From positions 1-8,539 of the forward strand of contig PKCQ01000283.1 of NCBI GenBank assembly GCA_002862265.1: a stretch of DNA of 8,539 nt, in the 5' to 3' direction. The stretch is from Planctomycetaceae bacterium (lineage in GTDB: Bacteria > Planctomycetota > Planctomycetia > Pirellulales > Pirellulaceae). Position numbers and translations under genes: made by a program. How positions within the stretch are numbered: the stretch's first letter is position 1; every line of letters begins with the position of its first letter. Under the pieces are notes generated by a model, which did not search any database, was not told the DNA's origin, and was given only the letters and a program-made list of their open reading frames with translations. Shown here one piece after another: positions 6,311-8,539 of this stretch.

Positions 6311-7381
6311 TTATGCATTCTTTTGCTTCAATGCGAGTACCACGTCCGCAAGTTCTTCGGGCTCTTCGAAGACACGGAAGAGCACCTGGCGTTCTTGCGA
6401 TGTCTCAATCAGTCGTTCCAGGCGTTTATGATTCATCCGACGCTCTGCGATGTCGCGGATAAGAATGCCTCGGATTTGACGAGGGAATTTTTCGGCGAGA
6501 AAACGGTAGATTTCGGGATCCTTTTCGCCGCTATCGCCTATGAGAATAAACTGTCGCTTCGGCAGTCTTCGCAAGATCCCGGCAATGATTGGAACCTTGG
6601 AGTGCTTTTTGACACGTTGAAGCTTCTTGACTAGCTGATCGCGGACTCGGAAGTAACGCAAATGCATGCTCCCCGCAGGGAAGTTCGTGGTAAAGCACAA
6701 TTCAGCAAGAGCTTCATAGAGCTGCCAAGGGCTACTCGAGACGTAGTGAAAATCGCAGCCTTCTTCCTGCCAGTCTCGGTACAGATCGGCCATTCCAGGA
6801 ATGACCTCGAAAGGCTTGAGGAAGGTGTTCGCCAACATCTTCGTCGAGCTGGTTGCTTCGGTAAACTTGATGGTGTCGTCAATGTCGCTGATGACACTCA
6901 GGCCCCGTGGAGGCACAAAGTGAATGCTGCCTACCGTCGCGGCGATCATGCCTCGCGCGTCTTGGGAACGCAGGAGATTCATGGAGACAGTTCGTGATTC
7001 CTGGCCGTCTCTTAGTTGCCCAGCGATGGGCTCTGGAAGACTCAAAGAGCCGTAGAATGTGCCATCTCTCCGTGTGCGTCTTAGCAAGCGATACTGTTGC
7101 TGGCCAACTTGGAGCACGATCCGGCGTCGTCGACCGGGAGCGGCAAGGAAGCCATCGATGCGGGACTGAAAGGGTTCCCCTTCAAAATCTCCAGGGGCCG
7201 CTTTCATTTTCCGCTTCAGTCCCTTGAGGATAATCTTGTTGCCCAGCGGAACCTTGCCGTCGATGTATACGCGGCCATGTATAAAAGCGCGACAGTGCCC
7301 CCGCTTTAGATCCACATATCCCAATGAAGGGAAAAGCACAGCCTGGTGCTTCGGTTTCAAGTCTGAAACAGATTGTTTCAC
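6311..7381 (-). CDS. App1-family (DUF2183) phosphatidate phosphatase-like HAD protein
   Basis: 356 residues, no signal peptide or membrane helix, so probably cytosolic or peripheral. The family's yeast founder App1 is a Mg2+-dependent phosphatidate phosphatase making diacylglycerol; the bacterial substrate is untested. HAD-type motifs are all present: DIDDT (166-170) with nucleophile D166 and acid D168, SSSPWQLY (215-222) as motif II, and IGDSGEKDPEIY (281-292) as the metal-binding motif IV. The first 150 residues form the usual N-terminal region, opening AVLFPSLGY and HGRVY. GTG 7381 is the only start between an upstream in-frame TAA (7390-7388) and the conserved AVLFP, apart from a TTG at 7360 with no ribosome site. 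AAAGGA lies about 13 bases upstream of the GTG, rather far. A perfect 17-bp palindrome overlaps the start codon. It lies 157 bp downstream of the esterase gene on the same strand, so the two may share a transcript. Confidence 0.9.
   Translation of the reverse strand: MKQSVSDLKPKHQAVLFPSLGYVDLKRGHCRAFIHGRVYIDGKVPLGNKIILKGLKRKMKAAPGDFEGEPFQSRIDGFLAAPGRRRRIVLQVGQQQYRLLRRTRRDGTFYGSLSLPEPIAGQLRDGQESRTVSMNLLRSQDARGMIAATVGSIHFVPPRGLSVISDIDDTIKFTEATSSTKMLANTFLKPFEVIPGMADLYRDWQEEGCDFHYVSSSPWQLYEALAELCFTTNFPAGSMHLRYFRVRDQLVKKLQRVKKHSKVPIIAGILRRLPKRQFILIGDSGEKDPEIYRFLAEKFPRQIRGILIRDIAERRMNHKRLERLIETSQERQVLFRVFEEPEELADVVLALKQKNA
7364..7380. promoter_or_regulatory. Perfect 17-bp palindrome over the App1 start codon
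   Basis: TGAAACA (7364-7370), GAT, TGTTTCA (7374-7380). It overlaps two bases of the GTG start (7381-7379) and covers the first codons of the App1 gene. In the mRNA it could form a 7-bp hairpin just inside the start; in DNA it could be a dyad operator. Its outer arms match the palindrome at 2860-2876 in sequence and spacing. Function is inferred only. Confidence 0.4.
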
Positions 7382-7418
7382 GGGCGGTTAGCGTTCCTTT
7401 GTCTTTTAATATTGGCAC

Positions 7419-7433
7419 CCGCCAAAGAGGCGG
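7419..7433 (-). repeat. Small GC-rich hairpin between the esterase and App1 genes
   Basis: On the minus strand CCGCC-TCTTT-GGCGG gives five G-C pairs around a 5-base loop, about 40 bases before the App1 start and 105 bases after the esterase stop. The bases that follow (GTGCCAATATT) are not a T-run, so a classical terminator is unlikely. It may be an mRNA structure in the App1 leader. Confidence 0.35.
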
Positions 7434-7538
7434 TCACCGGTAGTCGATTCGTCCGGGTTCCAACGTGGGTAAATTTTTGGCGAAATCCACTACAAGCTCT
7501 AGCAGTTATTGCTGCTTCTTTTGGACTTCGTTTTCGAA

Positions 7539-8417
7539 CTATTTAGCCGCTTTCGTGTCCTGAAATTTACGGTTTACGCGTCTTTGGGAGAACAACCATT
7601 CGTGTACTTCTGGATTTGCGTAGGTTCTGGTCCAGCTATCGTGGCCGACTCCAGGGTATTCCGTGTACTTCGGTTCTCCTTCGGCTTTCTCGAGTGCATC
7701 AATCATGTCACGAGAGAATTGCACTCTTACGGCTCGGTCTTTGTCACCATGAAAGCACCAGATCGGTATGTGCTTGATTGTTTCTGCTGTCTTGGGATCA
7801 GCTCCGCCGCAGATCGGTAGAGCAGCAGCGAAGAAATCAGGGCGGCGATAGATAGCGTCCCAAGTTCCATAGCCGCCCATCGACAGGCCGGTGATGTAAA
7901 TTCGGTTCTTATCGATGGCCGCATCCTCGACCATGCTGTCCAAGACTTCGAAAACAAGTCGCAGCGAAATACTAATTGAGTCGGGCAGTGCAATGTGATC
8001 CTGAGTCCAGTCAACATTAGCCCACTTCTGATTTTTTGGGCATTGCGGGGCGAGAACATAGCACTTCATCTTCTCGCGACGGGCTGGCTCACAAAAATCT
8101 CGCATGCCATGTTTGAGCTGAGCCAAATTGTCCTCACCGCGTTCTCCCGCTCCGTGGAGAAACACGACCAACGGATACTTTTCGGTCGGATCATAGTCCA
8201 GCGGCTTGAGCAATCGATAGTTGAGGACGTTTCCGTTTTGGTCCGCATAAGAGCGAGGCTCAAAGAGCTTGTTCGGATCTGTCACACGTTTGGTGTCCTG
8301 GGCGAGTACCGTCTCTGAAGTGAGACCGACTAGCAAAATTCCAAGTAGAAATGCCGAGAAGCCAGCAGCGTGGTTGCGGTTCGGAACAGAGGAAGGAAGG
8401 TTAAAAGGTTTCAGCAC
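7539..8417 (-). CDS. Secreted alpha/beta-hydrolase, phospholipase/carboxylesterase type
   Basis: 292 residues. The N-terminus has an h-region (about 18-33) and a VLA-Q signal peptidase site after A39, so export is predicted. The mature part is an alpha/beta-hydrolase: oxyanion-loop motif FLHGAGERG (86-94), nucleophile elbow GLSMGG with S179, HGDKD (223-227) with probable catalytic D227, and GVGHDSW (256-262) with H259. HGAGERG plus GLSMGGYGTW is typical of the predicted phospholipase/carboxylesterase and feruloyl- or PHB-depolymerase-like esterases, which planctomycetes often place on sugar-polymer-degrading enzymes. The substrate cannot be read from sequence; an acyl ester on a polysaccharide or polyester is plausible. 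GTG 8417 is chosen because GAGG (8429-8426) sits eight bases upstream and the signal peptide follows in good position. First gene of a possible two-gene minus-strand unit with App1. Confidence 0.92.
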   Translation of the reverse strand: MLKPFNLPSSVPNRNHAAGFSAFLLGILLVGLTSETVLAQDTKRVTDPNKLFEPRSYADQNGNVLNYRLLKPLDYDPTEKYPLVVFLHGAGERGEDNLAQLKHGMRDFCEPARREKMKCYVLAPQCPKNQKWANVDWTQDHIALPDSISISLRLVFEVLDSMVEDAAIDKNRIYITGLSMGGYGTWDAIYRRPDFFAAALPICGGADPKTAETIKHIPIWCFHGDKDRAVRVQFSRDMIDALEKAEGEPKYTEYPGVGHDSWTRTYANPEVHEWLFSQRRVNRKFQDTKAAK

Positions 8418-8539
8418 GGTTGATACCTCGAGGTGGCGGTCAGGTAGGGTGCAACATACTGCAAATCCACTAGAGTGTGGTCACTCATTCTATCGCCAAT
8501 GCCTGGTATTGATCGCGACTATCTTCTGTCACTAGCTTG
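8418..8539 (-). other. Upstream region of the secreted esterase
   Basis: 122 bp to the window edge with no supported gene. It holds the esterase ribosome site GAGG (8429-8426), which sits within a perfect 10-bp palindrome ACCTCGAGGT (8425-8434). GAGTG-TGGT-CACTC (8473-8486) is a short inverted repeat further upstream that could be an operator half-site pair. I see no convincing -35/-10 pair. Confidence 0.4.

Noticed and set aside
7182..7418. 78-codon minus-strand ORF opening at GTG 7418, overlapping the App1 start
   Set aside because: It reads the App1 N-terminal coding region in the wrong frame; the App1 frame carries the family motifs.
7434..7480. tRNA-like T-arm text (CGGGTTCCAACG) near 7457-7468
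   Set aside because: Lacks the GGTTCRA core and no cloverleaf partner arms could be found on either strand.
7501..7516. AGCAG / CTGCT hairpin just after the esterase stop as its terminator
   Set aside because: Five-pair stem with no T-run in the direction of transcription.

Overview
This window looks like chromosomal housekeeping DNA from a planctomycete, most likely of the Pirellulaceae type. The clues are moderate GC, long and loosely packed intergenic spaces, weak or absent Shine-Dalgarno sites at several genes, a ClpC-type chaperone, a planctomycete-style AsmA-like membrane protein, and an intergenic hairpin carrying GAAGCGTGAGCGAGG, a motif I associate from memory with Pirellulaceae genomes. 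The taxonomic call is inference; no rRNA or other marker is present.

Layout. (1) 1-1563, plus strand: the 3' part of clpC, cut by the window edge and closed by a good Rho-independent terminator at 1590-1622. (2) 1760-2590, plus: a small secreted beta-propeller-like protein of unknown function. (3) 2591-3042: a 452-bp convergent gap with no convincing gene. It holds a REP-like hairpin and a candidate small inverted-repeat element flanked by 9-bp direct repeats. (4) 3043-4125, minus: aroC, chorismate synthase, complete. (5) 4303-4656, plus: a [2Fe-2S] ferredoxin divergent from aroC across 177 bp. (6) 4828-6231, plus: a membrane-anchored AsmA-like protein. (7) 6311-7381, minus: an App1-family (DUF2183) HAD-type phosphatase. 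(8) 7539-8417, minus: a secreted alpha/beta-hydrolase of the phospholipase/carboxylesterase type, lying upstream of the App1 gene on the same strand.

How the genes relate. They do not form one pathway. ClpC does protein quality control, AroC makes chorismate for aromatic amino acids, and the ferredoxin carries electrons. The AsmA-like protein probably works at the cell envelope. The App1 phosphatase and the secreted esterase may share a transcript. One speculative link is that AroC needs reduced FMN and sits head-to-head with a ferredoxin.

I see no CRISPR array, tRNA, rRNA, integrase, transposase, phage gene or defence system. I do not claim an undescribed system. The least explained signals are the element at 2758-2986 and a 17-bp palindrome, TGAAAC-N5-GTTTCA, that occurs once inside it and once over the App1 start codon.
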